Assembly: GCF_030811715.1 (NCBI RefSeq)
Contig: NZ_JAUSRH010000004.1
Span: 62,001-126,000 of the forward strand
Direction: 5' to 3'
Length of the DNA: 64,000 nucleotides
Origin: Sinomonas atrocyanea
Lineage (GTDB): Bacteria; Actinomycetota; Actinomycetes; Actinomycetales; Micrococcaceae
Positions 9,834-18,195 of the stretch are shown in pieces. The stretch's first letter is position 1; every line of letters begins with the position of its first letter. The notes beneath the pieces were generated by a model. The model had not been told where the DNA came from and did no database searches. It saw only the letters and a list, made by a program, of their open reading frames with translations. A program made the position numbers and the translations under genes.

Positions 9834-10633
9834 CCTGGCAGGCCGCCGTGGGACGCGGCGCCGCCGTGGGACGCGGCGCCGCCCGGGGAGGGCGCGACGC
9901 CGGACGAGTGGAGCTCGCTGAGCTCAGCCATGGTGCGCGTCATGATGGCTCGCATGGCGGCGTGGGCGGCGTCTGGATCCGAGCGCTGGATCGCCGCGGC
10001 CACGTCCATGTGGAGCTGGAGCGCGTCGGGGTGGGGGCGGGAGGGCATGAGGCCGAAGTGGGTGCGGCCCGCGAGGACCTCGGCGACGCTGGGGTGCAGC
10101 GCTGCGAACATCTCGTTGCCTGATGCGGCGAGGATGAAACGGTGGAACTCGGTGTCCACCCGCAGGAAGCGCTCGGCGTCCGCGCTCTGGCCCGCGGCCC
10201 AGAGCTCGCCGGCCAGTTCGAGGAGCTCCGCGGTCTCGCGCTCGTTGGCGCGCACGGCGGCCAGGCGCGCCGCTTCGGGCTCGACGGCGCCGCGCAGCTC
10301 CGTCAGCGATCGCAGCTGGGCGAAGCGGCCCGCCGAGGCGAGCCGCCACTGGATGACCTGGGGCGCGAAGACGTTCCACTCGCTGGCCGGGAGGATCTGG
10401 ATGCCCAGCCGGCGGCGGATCGCCACGAGGCCCATCGCGGCCAGCACGCGGAGCGCCTCGCGGACCACCGAGCGGGAGACGGCGTAGCGCTCCTCGAGCT
10501 CCTCGATCTGGATCACGCTGCCCTCGGGCAGGGACCCCTCGGCGATGGCCGATCCGAGGCTCTCGACGAGCTTGGTGTGGAGTCCGCCCGGTTCGGAGGA
10601 TCCCGCCGGACGCGGCGAACCGGCCTGGGCCAT
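9830..10633 (-). CDS. GntR-family (FadR/FCD) transcriptional regulator
   Basis: 267 residues: winged-helix DNA-binding domain ~20-85 (LEERYAVSRSVVREALRVLAAMGLV) and an all-helical FCD ligand domain to ~240 with the metal/ligand residues in DTEFHRFILAASGN. ATG 10633 has GGAGG just upstream. The C-terminus carries a perfect 18-bp tandem duplication at 9841-9878 (repeating A-S-H-G-G), outside the fold. It is divergent from a gluconate-type transporter-gluconokinase pair and overlaps the homoserine-dehydrogenase-like gene. A gluconate-responsive repressor is the simplest reading; the overlap means the polymer-precursor genes may share its control. Confidence 0.88.
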   Translation of the reverse strand: MAQAGSPRPAGSSEPGGLHTKLVESLGSAIAEGSLPEGSVIQIEELEERYAVSRSVVREALRVLAAMGLVAIRRRLGIQILPASEWNVFAPQVIQWRLASAGRFAQLRSLTELRGAVEPEAARLAAVRANERETAELLELAGELWAAGQSADAERFLRVDTEFHRFILAASGNEMFAALHPSVAEVLAGRTHFGLMPSRPHPDALQLHMDVAAAIQRSDPDAAHAAMRAIMTRTMAELSELHSSGVAPSPGGAASHGGAASHGGLPG

Positions 10634-10687
10634 GGGGGCCTCCTTCCGCGTCCTGATCCCTCCCCTGAGACTCCCACATCATAGCTG

Positions 10688-10720
10688 TTGCACGGATCAC
10701 CTCTTTAGATATGATCTAAA
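10688..10720 (+). promoter_or_regulatory. Promoter with operator dyad for the gluconate-type pair
   Basis: TTGCAC at 10688-10693 and TATGAT at 10710-10715 are separated by 16 bases. A perfect dyad TTTAGAT-ATG-ATCTAAA spans 10704-10720 and covers the -10 box. This is a natural place for repression by the adjacent GntR protein. Confidence 0.62.
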
Positions 10721-10833
10721 CCTTGCCAGAGGGGCAAAGAACAGATGTAAGAACCATCGGGAGTGACTATGGCGTCAGCTCATTCGGCCGCGCTGGCCGG
10801 TGCCGCGCACCGGGACTCCCAGCGAGGGAGGCC

Positions 10834-12255
10834 ATGATGGACCAGGCGACAATCCGGCGATTGTCTGACGAGGCAACCGACGTCCTGCTCAACAAGGACG
10901 GCACGTCATCCAGCCGCCGCGGCGGCTGGATGATGATCGCGACCATCCTCATCGAGGCGTGGGACCTCTACGCGATCTCCTTCGTCCTCGTCTTCATCAC
11001 CGCCGAGTACCACCCCACGGCCGCCCAGCTCGGCCTCGTCACGGCCGGCGTCCAGGGCGGCGCGCTGATCGGGGCCCTCCTCGGCGGGTACGTCGCGGAC
11101 AGGCTCGGGCGCAAGCGGGTCTTCATCATCACGATGGTGCTGTTCATCGTGCTCGCGATCGCCCAGGGCTTCTCGCAGAACGTGTGGGACCTGATCATCC
11201 TGCGGATCCTCATCGGGATCCCGCTCGGCTCGGACATCTCCAACGGCTACGCGTACATCATGGAGTCGATGTCCAAGGGCTCCCGCGAGGTCATGGGCAG
11301 CCGCTGGCAGTTCATGTTCGGCCTCGGCGAGGTCTTCTCGATCGTGGTCATCACGGTCATGTACATGACCGGCATGGACCACGCGGTCCTGTGGCGCGTG
11401 GCCCTCGCGATCGGCGCGGTCCCCGCGTTCATCCTCCTGCTGGCCCGGCTCGACCTGCCCGAGACACCACTCTCGCTCATCCAGCGGGGCAAGTTCGCCA
11501 AGGCCAAGGAAGTCTCGCTGCGCCTCTTCGACGAGCCGCTGGACATGCTCCCCGACCGCGACGTCGAGATCGAGCGGCCCAAGGTCGGCGACTTCCTCCG
11601 GGTCACGTGGGCCGACCGGACGCGCCGCCGCGCCACGGTCTTCGGGTGGATCTCCAACGCCTGCCAGGGCGCGGAGTTCACGGCCTTCGGCTTCTACCTG
11701 CCGGTCATCCTCGTCAGCGCCGGCGTCGGCGTGGTGGGCGGGGGCGCCGCGGCGAACATCACGGGGACGAACTTCGTCACGGCCGGCATCTACGTGCTCG
11801 CGACCATCTCGGGCCTCGTGGCGCCGATCATGATCACCAAGATCGGCCACCGCGGCGTGTCCATGTGGGGCTTCGGCCTCGCGTTCGTCGGCCTCCTGAT
11901 CGGTGCCGCCGCGCTGGGCGCGAACATCCAGTGGCTCATCGTCCTGGGCGCGTGCGTGCTCATGTGGGGCCACTACTGGGCCGCCTCGAACGGCATGACG
12001 ATCGTCTCCATGGTCGCGCCCTCCCGGTTCCGGGCCACCGCCTCGGGCTTCGGCTACGTGTTCGTGAAGGCCGCCTCGTTCTTCGGCGCGTTCGTCTTCC
12101 CGATCATGACCGCCTCCTGGGGCAAGGTCGGCGCCACGGTCGCGGTGTCCGTGCTCTCGCTCATCGGCCTCCTCTCCGCGAAGTTCATCCTTCCCGAGCT
12201 CTACGGCTACGTGGACCGCGAAGGTGGGCTCGAGGCCTCCGAGCTCAAGGCCTGA
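10834..12255 (+). CDS. MFS transporter, gluconate/sugar-acid type
   Basis: 473 residues with 12 predicted membrane spans. The MFS loop signature GGYVADRLGRKRVF is near residue 88, and its second-half counterpart near ITKIGHRGVS. RIPIGSDI-like helix 4/5 region reads LRILIGIPLGSDISNGYAY, a sugar-porter-like feature. Start ATG 10834 has GGGAGG five bases upstream; the preceding in-frame codons from 10723 look non-coding and contain the leader. It is followed after one base by gluconokinase, so gluconate or a similar sugar acid is the likely cargo. Regulated by the divergent GntR through the dyad on its promoter. Confidence 0.87.
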   Translation: MMDQATIRRLSDEATDVLLNKDGTSSSRRGGWMMIATILIEAWDLYAISFVLVFITAEYHPTAAQLGLVTAGVQGGALIGALLGGYVADRLGRKRVFIITMVLFIVLAIAQGFSQNVWDLIILRILIGIPLGSDISNGYAYIMESMSKGSREVMGSRWQFMFGLGEVFSIVVITVMYMTGMDHAVLWRVALAIGAVPAFILLLARLDLPETPLSLIQRGKFAKAKEVSLRLFDEPLDMLPDRDVEIERPKVGDFLRVTWADRTRRRATVFGWISNACQGAEFTAFGFYLPVILVSAGVGVVGGGAAANITGTNFVTAGIYVLATISGLVAPIMITKIGHRGVSMWGFGLAFVGLLIGAAALGANIQWLIVLGACVLMWGHYWAASNGMTIVSMVAPSRFRATASGFGYVFVKAASFFGAFVFPIMTASWGKVGATVAVSVLSLIGLLSAKFILPELYGYVDREGGLEASELKA

Positions 12256-12256
12256 C

Positions 12257-12790
12257 GTGGAGCTTCCCCCCGGACCCGGCCTCTGGGTCGTCATGGGCGT
12301 CTCGGGTGCCGGCAAGACCACGGCGGGCCAGGCCCTGGCGGCCCACCTCGGCGTCCCGTTCGGCGATGCGGACGATCTGCACCCCGCCGCGAACGTGGCG
12401 AAGATGCAGTCCGGGGTGGCGCTGGACGACGCCGACCGCGCACCCTGGCTCGCCGCCGTCGGGGCGTGGCTGGCCGAGCGCAGGGACGGAGCGGTGATGA
12501 GCTGCTCCGCCCTGCGCCGGGCCTACCGGGACGCCCTCCGCGAGCACGCGGGGCCGGTCAGGTTCCTGCACCTGGCCGGGGCCGCCGAGGTGGTCCGCGC
12601 CCGGGTCGAGGCCCGGGAGGGCCACTACATGCCGGCCTCGCTCGTGGAGAGCCAATATGCCGCGCTCGAGCCCCTCGGGGACGAGGAGGAGGGGCTCACG
12701 GTGGGCTTCGACGAGCCGATCGGGGCGATCGTGGCGCGCGCCGCGGCCGCGGCCCTGCCGGCCACCGCGGGCCGAGTGCACGTGGCCTGA
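12257..12790 (+). CDS. gntK: Gluconokinase
   Basis: 177 residues, shikimate-kinase-like P-loop fold. Walker A is GVSGAGKTT near residue 14, then the gluconate-specific DADDLHPAANVAKM and the lid segment SCSALRRAYRD; GHYMPASLVESQ closes the active site. Phosphorylates D-gluconate to 6-phosphogluconate. GTG start at 12257 lies directly after the transporter stop, so expression depends on the upstream gene. A second gluconokinase is at 24554. Confidence 0.93.
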   Translation: MELPPGPGLWVVMGVSGAGKTTAGQALAAHLGVPFGDADDLHPAANVAKMQSGVALDDADRAPWLAAVGAWLAERRDGAVMSCSALRRAYRDALREHAGPVRFLHLAGAAEVVRARVEAREGHYMPASLVESQYAALEPLGDEEEGLTVGFDEPIGAIVARAAAAALPATAGRVHVA

Positions 12791-12828
12791 CCTGCCGTCC
12801 TCCGGGGCCGGGGACTATGATCCGCCTG

Positions 12829-13302
12829 ATGCAGACGTTCATGCCGTACCCGGATTTCGCCCGCACCGCCGGGGTGCTCGACCAGAAGCGCCTCGGCAAG
12901 CAGCGGGTGGAGTGCATCCAGGTCATCAGGGCGCTCACCGTCCCCGGCTACGGCTGGGGGCGCCACCCGGCGGCGCGGATGTGGTGCGGCTGGCTCGAGG
13001 CGCTCGGCTCCTACTCCCTGGCCGTCTGCGAGGAATGGCAGGGCCGGGGCTTCTCGGACACCTGCGCGGCGACCATCCGCGCCGACCTGCTCGCCACCGG
13101 CCTGCGCGAGGTCAGGACGCAGCGAGAGCTCGCCGCCGCGGACGAGCTGCCCACCTGGCTCGGCGAGGAGGCCTTCCACCGCAGCCACCGCTCGGCCCTG
13201 CTGACCAAGGACCCGCTGTTCTACGGCGAGGTCTTCGGCGGCGAGGAGGAGGGCCAGCCGTACGTGTGGCCGGCGGGGCGGCCGGGCTCGGTCTGCCCCT
13301 GA
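12829..13302 (+). CDS. MSMEG_6728 family protein
   Basis: 157 residues starting MQTFMPYPDFARTAGVLD, with QKRLGKQRVE directly after; this N-terminus is typical of the MSMEG_6728 family, distantly related to pyrimidine-dimer DNA glycosylases. WGRHPAARMWCGW and HRSHRSALLTKDP are the other conserved blocks. The family includes probable DNA-repair enzymes but the reaction is not established. I chose ATG 12829 because relatives start with MQTF; ATG 12817 is in frame and would add four residues. It lies 38 bases after gntK but is probably unrelated to it. Confidence 0.82.
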   Translation: MQTFMPYPDFARTAGVLDQKRLGKQRVECIQVIRALTVPGYGWGRHPAARMWCGWLEALGSYSLAVCEEWQGRGFSDTCAATIRADLLATGLREVRTQRELAAADELPTWLGEEAFHRSHRSALLTKDPLFYGEVFGGEEEGQPYVWPAGRPGSVCP

Positions 13303-13303
13303 C

Positions 13304-13387
13304 CGCGCGACGTCACCCCCGGGACGCGCGAGGTCACCCCCGGGACGCGCGACGTCACCCCCGGGGCGCGCGAGGTCACCCCGTGGG
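13304..13387. repeat. Four tandem 21-bp repeats (unit GCGCGACGTCACCCCCGGGA-like)
   Basis: Four head-to-tail copies of a 21-base unit directly after the MSMEG_6728 stop. The core alternates between GACGTCAC and GAGGTCAC from copy to copy. The same unit, in the opposite orientation, recurs at 13525-13585 and inside the dipZ-like gene at 13816-13899. Confidence 0.85.
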
Positions 13388-13524
13388 AGTCGCCGGCGGT
13401 ACTCGGAAGCGGCGCTCCCAGCCATCGGTGAGTGAGACAGCCGTTGATCGATTCTGGCGCCCCTTCTTGGGGGAGGGCACCCGGCGCCGGTCCCGCCTTG
13501 AGCACGACGGCGGTGCGCGCGGCA

Positions 13525-13585
13525 TGCGGGTTACCTCGCCGGCCAGCGGGGTGACCTCGCGCGTACACGGGGTGACCTCGGCGGC
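13525..13585. repeat. Three degenerate inverted copies of the 21-bp repeat
   Basis: GGGGTGACCTCGCGCG-type units spaced 21 bases apart, reverse-complementary to the array at 13304. The rest of the 364-base gap between the two genes (13303-13666) shows no gene that I can support. Confidence 0.7.
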
Positions 13586-13666
13586 TGAAGGGGCCCCGGC
13601 AGGCCGGCCCGGCCCCGATCGGCTCGCCCCCCAATCCACACCCCGGCCCCGCCCCGAACAGGGGGC

Positions 13667-15517
13667 ATGGGCGAGAACATACTCATCGGCTTCCTCGGCG
13701 GTCTCATCACGGGCATCTCGCCCTGCATCCTCCCGGTCCTGCCGGTGATCTTCTTCTCCGGCGGCCTCGACAGCGCGCGGAAGGACGCGCCGTCGTCCGT
13801 CTCCGCCGCGGCAGGCGCACGGGGCGACCTCGGCGGCCCACGGGGTGACGTCGGCGGCACACGGGGCGACCTCGGGGGCGCACGGGGTGACGTCGGCGGA
13901 GGGGCGCGGCGGGCGTCCCGCTGGCGTCCGTTCCAGGTCATCGGCGGGCTGGTCCTGAGCTTCAGCCTCGTGACGCTTCTCGGCTCGCTCGCGCTCTCGG
14001 CACTCGGGCTGCCGCAGGACGTGCTGCGCTGGGCGGGCATCGCTGTGCTCGCGGCGGTGGGGCTCGGGCTCATGGTCCCGCGGATCGAGGAGTGGCTCGA
14101 GAAGCCGTTCTCGTGGATCCCGCAGCGGCGCGTCGACGCCCGCCGGGGCGGGTTCGGGCTGGGGCTCGCGCTCGGGGCGGTGTTCGTCCCGTGCGCCGGG
14201 CCGGTGCTCGCGGCCATCACCGTCTCGGGCGCCACCGGCCACATCGGCCCGGAGACGGTGGCCCTCACCCTCGCGTTCGCGGTGGGGGTCTCGGTGCCGC
14301 TGCTGTTCTTCGCCCTCGCCGGCCGCGGCCTCGCGGAGCGGCTCAAGGCCTTCCGCAGGCGCCAGCGCGGCATCCGCCTCACGGCCGGGGCTCTCATGAT
14401 CGCCCTCGCCGCGGGCCTCGCGTTCGACCTCCCGGCCACCCTCCAGCGACTCATCCCCGACTACACGGCGTCCCTCCAAGACCAGCTGCGCCCCTCCGCC
14501 GGCACGCCCCTGGACCTCGGCGGCCTCGTCACCGACGAGAACCGCGCCCTGGCCAACTGCACCCAGGGCGCCACCTCCCTCCAGGACTGCGGCCCGGCGC
14601 CGGCCCTGCGCGGCGAGACCGCGTGGATCGGCTCGCAGCCGCTGGACCTAAAGAGCCTGCACGGCAAGGTGGTCCTCATCGACTTCTGGGCCTACTCGTG
14701 CATCAACTGCCAGCGCTCCCTGCCGCACATCGTCCAGCTCAACGACGCCTACAAGTCCTCCGGGCTCGAGGTCATCGGCGTCCACACCCCCGAGTACGCC
14801 TTCGAGCGCGAGCAGCGCAACGTCGAGGCCGGGGTCAAGGAGCACGGCATCGACTACCCCGTGGCGATGGACAACTCCTACGCGACCTGGACCGCGTACC
14901 GGAACCGCTTCTGGCCGGCCCAGTACCTCATCGACGCCAACGGCACCGTCCGGCACATTCAGCAGGGCGAGGGCGGCTACCAGACCACGGAGGCCCTCGT
15001 GCGGCAGCTGCTCTCCGACGCCCACCCCGGGGTTGCGCTGCCGAAGCCCGTCGAGTCGGCGGCCACCGCCGTCGCCGCCGGCACCACCCCGGAGACCTTC
15101 CTCGGCGTCGCCAAGCAGACCGCCTACGCCGGCTCCGGCGCCTACCGCGCGGGCCCCGGCACGTTCTCGTTCCCCGCCCAGCAGCGCCCCAACTCGTTCG
15201 CGCTCTCCGGGGCGTGGACGCTGGACTCGCAGCGGATCACCGCGGGCCCCGCGCACGACGCCGGCTCCTCCCCCGCCGCTGCCGGCTCGCCGTCTGCTCC
15301 CTCTTCGGTGCGGCTGAACTTCACCGCGAAGCAGGTCCAGGCCGTGGTGGGCGGGACCGGGAAGCTCACGGTCAAGGGCCCGGACGGCGAGCGCACGGTC
15401 GAGGTGGGCGGGACCCCGCGCTCGTACGTCCTCCTCGACGGGGACCAGCAGCGTTCCGGGACCCTCGAGGTCGAGGCGAGCGCCGGCGTCGAGCTCTACT
15501 CGTTCACGTTCGGGTAG
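13667..15517 (+). CDS. DipZ-type CcdA-thioredoxin fusion protein
   Basis: 616 residues. The N-terminal ~260 residues form a CcdA/DsbD-beta membrane domain with the paired cysteines in SPCILPVLPVIFF (~20) and VPCAGPVLA (~176), which carry electrons across the membrane. A redoxin domain follows with CINC at ~345-348 in WAYSCINCQRSLP and the cis-Pro region HTPEYAFERE. The last ~130 residues are a beta-rich domain usual in DipZ proteins. Role: extracytoplasmic thiol reduction or cytochrome c maturation. Residues ~50-78 are a glycine/arginine-rich loop made of four in-frame 21-bp repeats (ARGDLGG, PRGDVGG, TRGDLGG, ARGDVGG). ATG 13667 follows GGGGGC only, so the RBS is weak. Confidence 0.92.
   Translation: MGENILIGFLGGLITGISPCILPVLPVIFFSGGLDSARKDAPSSVSAAAGARGDLGGPRGDVGGTRGDLGGARGDVGGGARRASRWRPFQVIGGLVLSFSLVTLLGSLALSALGLPQDVLRWAGIAVLAAVGLGLMVPRIEEWLEKPFSWIPQRRVDARRGGFGLGLALGAVFVPCAGPVLAAITVSGATGHIGPETVALTLAFAVGVSVPLLFFALAGRGLAERLKAFRRRQRGIRLTAGALMIALAAGLAFDLPATLQRLIPDYTASLQDQLRPSAGTPLDLGGLVTDENRALANCTQGATSLQDCGPAPALRGETAWIGSQPLDLKSLHGKVVLIDFWAYSCINCQRSLPHIVQLNDAYKSSGLEVIGVHTPEYAFEREQRNVEAGVKEHGIDYPVAMDNSYATWTAYRNRFWPAQYLIDANGTVRHIQQGEGGYQTTEALVRQLLSDAHPGVALPKPVESAATAVAAGTTPETFLGVAKQTAYAGSGAYRAGPGTFSFPAQQRPNSFALSGAWTLDSQRITAGPAHDAGSSPAAAGSPSAPSSVRLNFTAKQVQAVVGGTGKLTVKGPDGERTVEVGGTPRSYVLLDGDQQRSGTLEVEASAGVELYSFTFG
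13816..13899. repeat. In-frame 21-bp repeat array inside the dipZ-like gene
   Basis: Four tandem 21-base units, seven codons each, translate to a hydrophilic loop between membrane spans 1 and 2 of the CcdA domain. Their cores (GGGGTGACGTCGG / GGGGCGACCTCGG) are those of the intergenic arrays at 13304 and 13525. Confidence 0.85.
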
Positions 15518-15605
15518 GCGGGGCGGCTTACTTGGCGCGGGCGGAACGGCGGTGCCAGATTGACAGTGCCCGAGGGCGGAACGTGGCCACGTGGTCGGTG
15601 GTGCA

Positions 15606-16742
15606 TCACCGACCACCGAATCGGGAGGCAGCACTCGATTCGGCCTGCTGGGCGGACCGCGTCGGAGCGTCCCGGGGCTGGGATGCCTCTACGTCTGTTC
15701 CGCTGAAGCTGAGCAGGACTTTGCCCGATGTGGACGCATCGCTGGCTACGTGAAACGCCTCGAGGGCCCTGTCGACGTCGAACACATGGGTGACCACAGC
15801 GGAGGGATCGATCTCGCCGGCGCTCAGGGCCGCGATCACCTCGTCGATCTCATCGTTGAACCGGAACGATCCGACGAGTTCGAGCTCACGAGCGATCGCC
15901 ATCGAGATCAGGACCGGCTGGTCTCCCGGCGGGAGGAGGCCGAGCATGACCACGCGGCCGCCGCGGGTGGCCGCCCGGATCGCGGTGCGCAGGCCGGGCA
16001 CGCTCCCGGAGGACTCGATGACCACGTCGGCATCGAGGCTGTCGAGCAGGTCCCCCTCCGAGGCAGGCACAGTCCGGTGCGCGCCGAGCCCGACGGCGCG
16101 CTGGAGGGGCGCCTCGAACAGGTCCGTGGCGATGACCTCCCCTGCGCCGTGGTGCCTCAGGGTCGCCACAACGAGGGCGCCGATCGGACCGGCCCCGATG
16201 ACGAGGACTCGCTTGCCGGCCACGTCGCCTGCCCGCCGGACCGCATGCCAGGCGACGCTCAGCGGCTCGATGAGCGCGGCGGCCCGAGGGTCCAGCGTGT
16301 CCGGTATCGGCCGCAGCATCCGCGCCGGGAGGGCAACGAGGTCGGCGAACGCCCCATCGCGGTGCGGGTGCGTGGCGGCGCTGCCGAGATAGGTGCCGCC
16401 GGGTGAGAGGTTCGGACGGTCCGCCGGGAACCTGGGTCCGCCCGCCGGGCCGGCGGTCGCAGGGTGGACGGCCACGCGCGTCCCTTCCCCCGGCCCTGTG
16501 CCGTCCCCGGCCGGACGCACCACCCGGCCGATGACCTCGTGGCCCAGCACGAGGGGATCCCGCAGGATCGATTCCCCCGCCGCTCCGTGAAGCCAGTAGT
16601 GGAGGTCGGAGCCGCAGATGCCTCCGAGCTCTATCGCCACGAGGGCCTCGTCCGGCCCCAGCGCCGGTTCCGCGAGGAGGTCCACTCGGAGATCGCCGCT
16701 TCCATGGGCGACGACGGCGCGGACGCCTGCTGCTGTCTGCAT
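15606..16742 (-). CDS. L-idonate 5-dehydrogenase-like zinc alcohol dehydrogenase
   Basis: 378-residue MDR enzyme. Catalytic zinc ligands are visible in GGICGSDLHY (Cys) and LGHEVIG (His-Glu); the Rossmann motif is VIGAGPIGALV. GGTYLGSAATHPHRDGAFAD is diagnostic of the idonate dehydrogenase branch, which oxidises L-idonate to 5-ketogluconate. The structural-zinc loop that normally holds four cysteines (about residues 95-110) here reads HPATAGPAGGPRFPADRP with none. ATG 16742; divergent from the aminotransferase across a 216-base regulatory region. 5-Ketogluconate would feed the gluconate 5-dehydrogenase-type SDR (25111) and gluconokinase (24554). Confidence 0.83.
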   Translation of the reverse strand: MQTAAGVRAVVAHGSGDLRVDLLAEPALGPDEALVAIELGGICGSDLHYWLHGAAGESILRDPLVLGHEVIGRVVRPAGDGTGPGEGTRVAVHPATAGPAGGPRFPADRPNLSPGGTYLGSAATHPHRDGAFADLVALPARMLRPIPDTLDPRAAALIEPLSVAWHAVRRAGDVAGKRVLVIGAGPIGALVVATLRHHGAGEVIATDLFEAPLQRAVGLGAHRTVPASEGDLLDSLDADVVIESSGSVPGLRTAIRAATRGGRVVMLGLLPPGDQPVLISMAIARELELVGSFRFNDEIDEVIAALSAGEIDPSAVVTHVFDVDRALEAFHVASDASTSGKVLLSFSGTDVEASQPRDAPTRSAQQAESSAASRFGGR

Positions 16743-16821
16743 TCTCTGTTTCCCTTGGTTGGCATAGTGGCCCGGGCTGGCTCGTGGAAATGCCCGGGAA
16801 ATGTGGAGACGATGGGAAACA

Positions 16822-16891
16822 GGATAAGCGCATCCACCCGAATTCCGGTCATAAGAGGTGCTTATCCGCCCATCGAATATAGGTCTTATCC
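16822..16891. promoter_or_regulatory. Divergent control region with LysR-type motifs
   Basis: Between the idonate-type dehydrogenase and aminotransferase genes. Contains the dyad ATAAG-AGGTG-CTTAT (16851-16865) and TAGGTCTTAT (16880-16889). The latter 10-mer recurs exactly, on the other strand, at 19281-19290. Confidence 0.5.
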
Positions 16892-16958
16892 ACGCCGCGG
16901 CCCGCTCTATAAGGTCGAAAGAAGACCTCGGATTCCCGCACACTCACTTGGAGGAGAC

Positions 16959-18167
16959 ATGCCCGACTATCAGCCGGCTTCGCGGGTGACCCGCATCAAG
17001 GAATCAGCGAGTGTGCAGGCCGCCGCCCGCGTCCGTGAGCTCAAGGCGGAGGGGCGCTCGATCATCGACCTCACGGTAGGCGAGCCCGACTTCGACACCC
17101 CCGAGCATGTGAAGCAGGCCGCAGTGGCAGCGATCGCCGCGGGCGAGACGAAGTACACCTCGGTCACCGGGACACCCCAGCTGCGCTCGGCCATCCTCGA
17201 CCACGTCGAGCGGCGCACCGGCCTCCGCTACAGCCCCTCGGAACTCACGATCGCGGGCGGGGCAAAGCAGGTCATCTTCACTGCCTTCATGGCCTCTCTC
17301 GACGAGGGCGACGAGGTCATCGTCCCGGCGCCCTACTGGGTCTCCTACCCGGACATGGTGCTGGCCAACGGGGGCACCCCGGTGATCGTGCCGTGCGGCG
17401 ACGAGGTCGGGTTCAAGCTGACTCCCGGGGCTCTGGCCGCCGCCATCACCCCCGCGACCACGTGGCTCATCCTCAACACGCCCTCGAACCCGACCGGTGT
17501 CGTCTACTCCCGCGATGAGCTTGAGGCGCTCGCGGCGGTCCTGGCCGAGCACCCCGGCGTGTACGTCTTGACCGACGAGATCTACGACGAGATCTTTTAC
17601 GGCAACGGCCGAATCAGCAGCTTCGTGGCGGCCGCCCCCGAACTGCGCGACCGCGTGCTCGTGGTGAACGGTGTCTCGAAGGCGTACGCGATGACGGGCT
17701 GGCGGCTCGGCTACGCCGTGGGCCCCGCCGCGCTCGTTGCCTCGATCAACAAGCTCCAGTCCCAGATCTCCTCCTGCCCCTCCTCGATCAGCCAGGCAGC
17801 GGCCGCAGCCGCGCTCGACGGCGACCAGTCCTTCGTGGCCGAATGCGTCGAGGCCTACCGAGAACGGCGCGACGCAGCCGTCGCCGGGCTGAACGCCGTC
17901 GACGGCCTCTCATGTGAGACTCCCCAGGGCGCCTTCTACGCCTACGTGAACTGTCGGGGCGCCATCGGAAAGACTACGCCGGACGGCGCCACGATCAACA
18001 ACGACCAGGACTTTGTCCTGTACCTTCTCGATGCGGCGTCGGTGGCCGTCATTCCGGGTTCCGCCTATGGTCTCGGACCGTATTTCCGCATTTCTTTCGC
18101 GACGTCCCTGGAAACGATCAACGCAGGCGTTGAAGCCATCGACAAGGCGATGCGCGCGCTCAGCTAA
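16959..18167 (+). CDS. Class I/II aminotransferase (AspC/AlaA-like)
   Basis: 402 residues, fold type I PLP enzyme. IDLTVGEPDFDTPEH near residue 32, TPSNPTGVVYS, DEIYDEIFY, and the PLP lysine Lys241 in VNGVSKAYAMTGWRLGY; PYFRISFATS carries the substrate-carboxylate arginine. This is the aspartate/aromatic aminotransferase subgroup Ib; the amino donor cannot be told. GGAGGAG sits just before ATG 16959. It is followed after 28 bases by an RraA-type aldolase, so the pair may turn a branched or hydroxylated amino acid such as 4-hydroxyglutamate-type compounds into a 2-oxo acid that the aldolase then splits; this is inference. Confidence 0.85.
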   Translation: MPDYQPASRVTRIKESASVQAAARVRELKAEGRSIIDLTVGEPDFDTPEHVKQAAVAAIAAGETKYTSVTGTPQLRSAILDHVERRTGLRYSPSELTIAGGAKQVIFTAFMASLDEGDEVIVPAPYWVSYPDMVLANGGTPVIVPCGDEVGFKLTPGALAAAITPATTWLILNTPSNPTGVVYSRDELEALAAVLAEHPGVYVLTDEIYDEIFYGNGRISSFVAAAPELRDRVLVVNGVSKAYAMTGWRLGYAVGPAALVASINKLQSQISSCPSSISQAAAAAALDGDQSFVAECVEAYRERRDAAVAGLNAVDGLSCETPQGAFYAYVNCRGAIGKTTPDGATINNDQDFVLYLLDAASVAVIPGSAYGLGPYFRISFATSLETINAGVEAIDKAMRALS

Positions 18168-18195
18168 TTTCAGCCAATCCATTCAAGAGAGAGCC

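Noticed and set aside
10906-12321. A 471-codon minus-strand frame opposite the gluconate-type transporter
   Set aside because: Sequence is acidic low-complexity, with no family signal; the plus-strand MFS protein is unambiguous.
13304-13899. 21-bp repeats considered as a CRISPR array
   Set aside because: Units are tandem without spacers, lie partly in a coding gene and no cas genes are near.
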